Shown piece by piece: positions 1-41,805 of a DNA stretch of 41,805 nucleotides. The translations under genes and the position numbers were made by a program. Under the pieces are notes generated by a model. That model ran no database searches. It had not been told where the DNA came from and saw only the letters and a list, made by a program, of their open reading frames with translations. Source of the DNA: Apostichopus californicus (taxonomy: Eukaryota > Echinodermata > Holothuroidea > Aspidochirotida > Stichopodidae); assembly GCA_020650975.1 (NCBI GenBank), contig JAIPMN010001157.1, forward strand, positions 1 to 41,805, in the 5' to 3' direction. Every line of letters begins with the position of its first letter. The first letter of the stretch is position 1.

Positions 1-41468
<41,468 letters not shown>

Positions 41469-41805
41469 CTGTCCAAAGATAAAATTGAAAAGTTTGTCAG
41501 CACGACAAATTTGAAGCAGCGACATCTTTACTGCACTTAAATTATGAATTAGGGCAACTCAAGGTTTCATGAGCAAAATGATTGTGTAAGTACTTTAGTG
41601 AAGTATGATTTATTGCAGGTATGCATCAAATAAAGAACATCTGATAATCTCACTTACACTAGGGTTACGTTGCATTGAACACCTCATTAAAAAGAATGAA
41701 TGATTGCCTATCTACCTCATTAATTTATGAATGATTGCATATATACCTCATTGAGGTATGAATTAGTGCATGTATACCTCATTGAGGTATGAATTAGTGC
41801 ATGTA
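41469..41805. repeat. Intron edge with about 33-bp tandem repeat
   Basis: From about 41690 the sequence repeats ATGAATTAGTGCATGTATAC and CTCATTGAGGTATGAAT in four increasingly regular units to the window end. No further otoferlin exon (C2A or start of C2B) is visible here. Confidence 0.8.

Overview
The window is a eukaryotic genomic segment holding the middle and much of the C-terminal half of one multi-exon gene on the minus strand. It is a type II ferlin of the otoferlin / FER1L4 / FER1L6 group, closest to otoferlin. I traced 30 exons, from 41468 (5' side) down to position 1 (3' side). Every join is GT-AG and keeps frame, giving about 4,453 coding bases or 1,484 codons with no stop. The N-terminal part (C2A and the start of C2B) lies right of the window. 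The rest of the C-terminus (the last C2 domain and the membrane anchor) lies left of it. There is no DysF domain, and the [10 protein letters not shown] segment and DWW motif are those of otoferlin.

The organism is an animal and probably a marine invertebrate deuterostome such as an echinoderm. This is inference: the protein is strikingly close to vertebrate otoferlin, introns are mostly 0.4-1.4 kb and AT-rich, exons are visibly GC-richer, and introns are full of short non-autonomous transposons and tRNA-derived SINEs. No species call is made.

Layout in transcription order. 41.5-37.1 kb: end of C2B and FerI. 36.0-33.3 kb: C2C and its exit strand. 32.5-27.2 kb: acidic linker and the FerA helical region. 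26.4-25.6 kb: FerB. 24.7-19.3 kb: C2D. 18.8-17.0 kb: the next, Asp-poor C2 (C2E in seven-domain numbering). 16.1-5.3 kb: a long Lys/Glu/Gly-rich linker with the DWW motif, including a 30-nt microexon behind a 7.4-kb intron. 4.2-1.1 kb: the next C2 (C2F in seven-domain numbering), with a full set of calcium-binding aspartates. 0.2-0 kb: the conserved segment before the last C2 domain.

The introns hold five hAT-type miniature elements with 8-bp target duplications, three copies of a TTAA-flanked miniature element (one abutting a splice donor), tRNA-derived SINEs (one interrupted by a hAT element), a near-perfect 76-bp palindrome, and many tandem repeats. The most unusual is an array in which part of an otoferlin exon, with its splice donor, is repeated at an exact 93-bp period next to the real exon. 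A second exon tail is duplicated at about 19.1 kb. Three other stretches look weakly coding and are unexplained: a charged plus-strand exon-like segment at 6.2 kb, a GC-rich minus-strand segment at 29.9 kb, and a plus-strand transmembrane small ORF at 28.3 kb.
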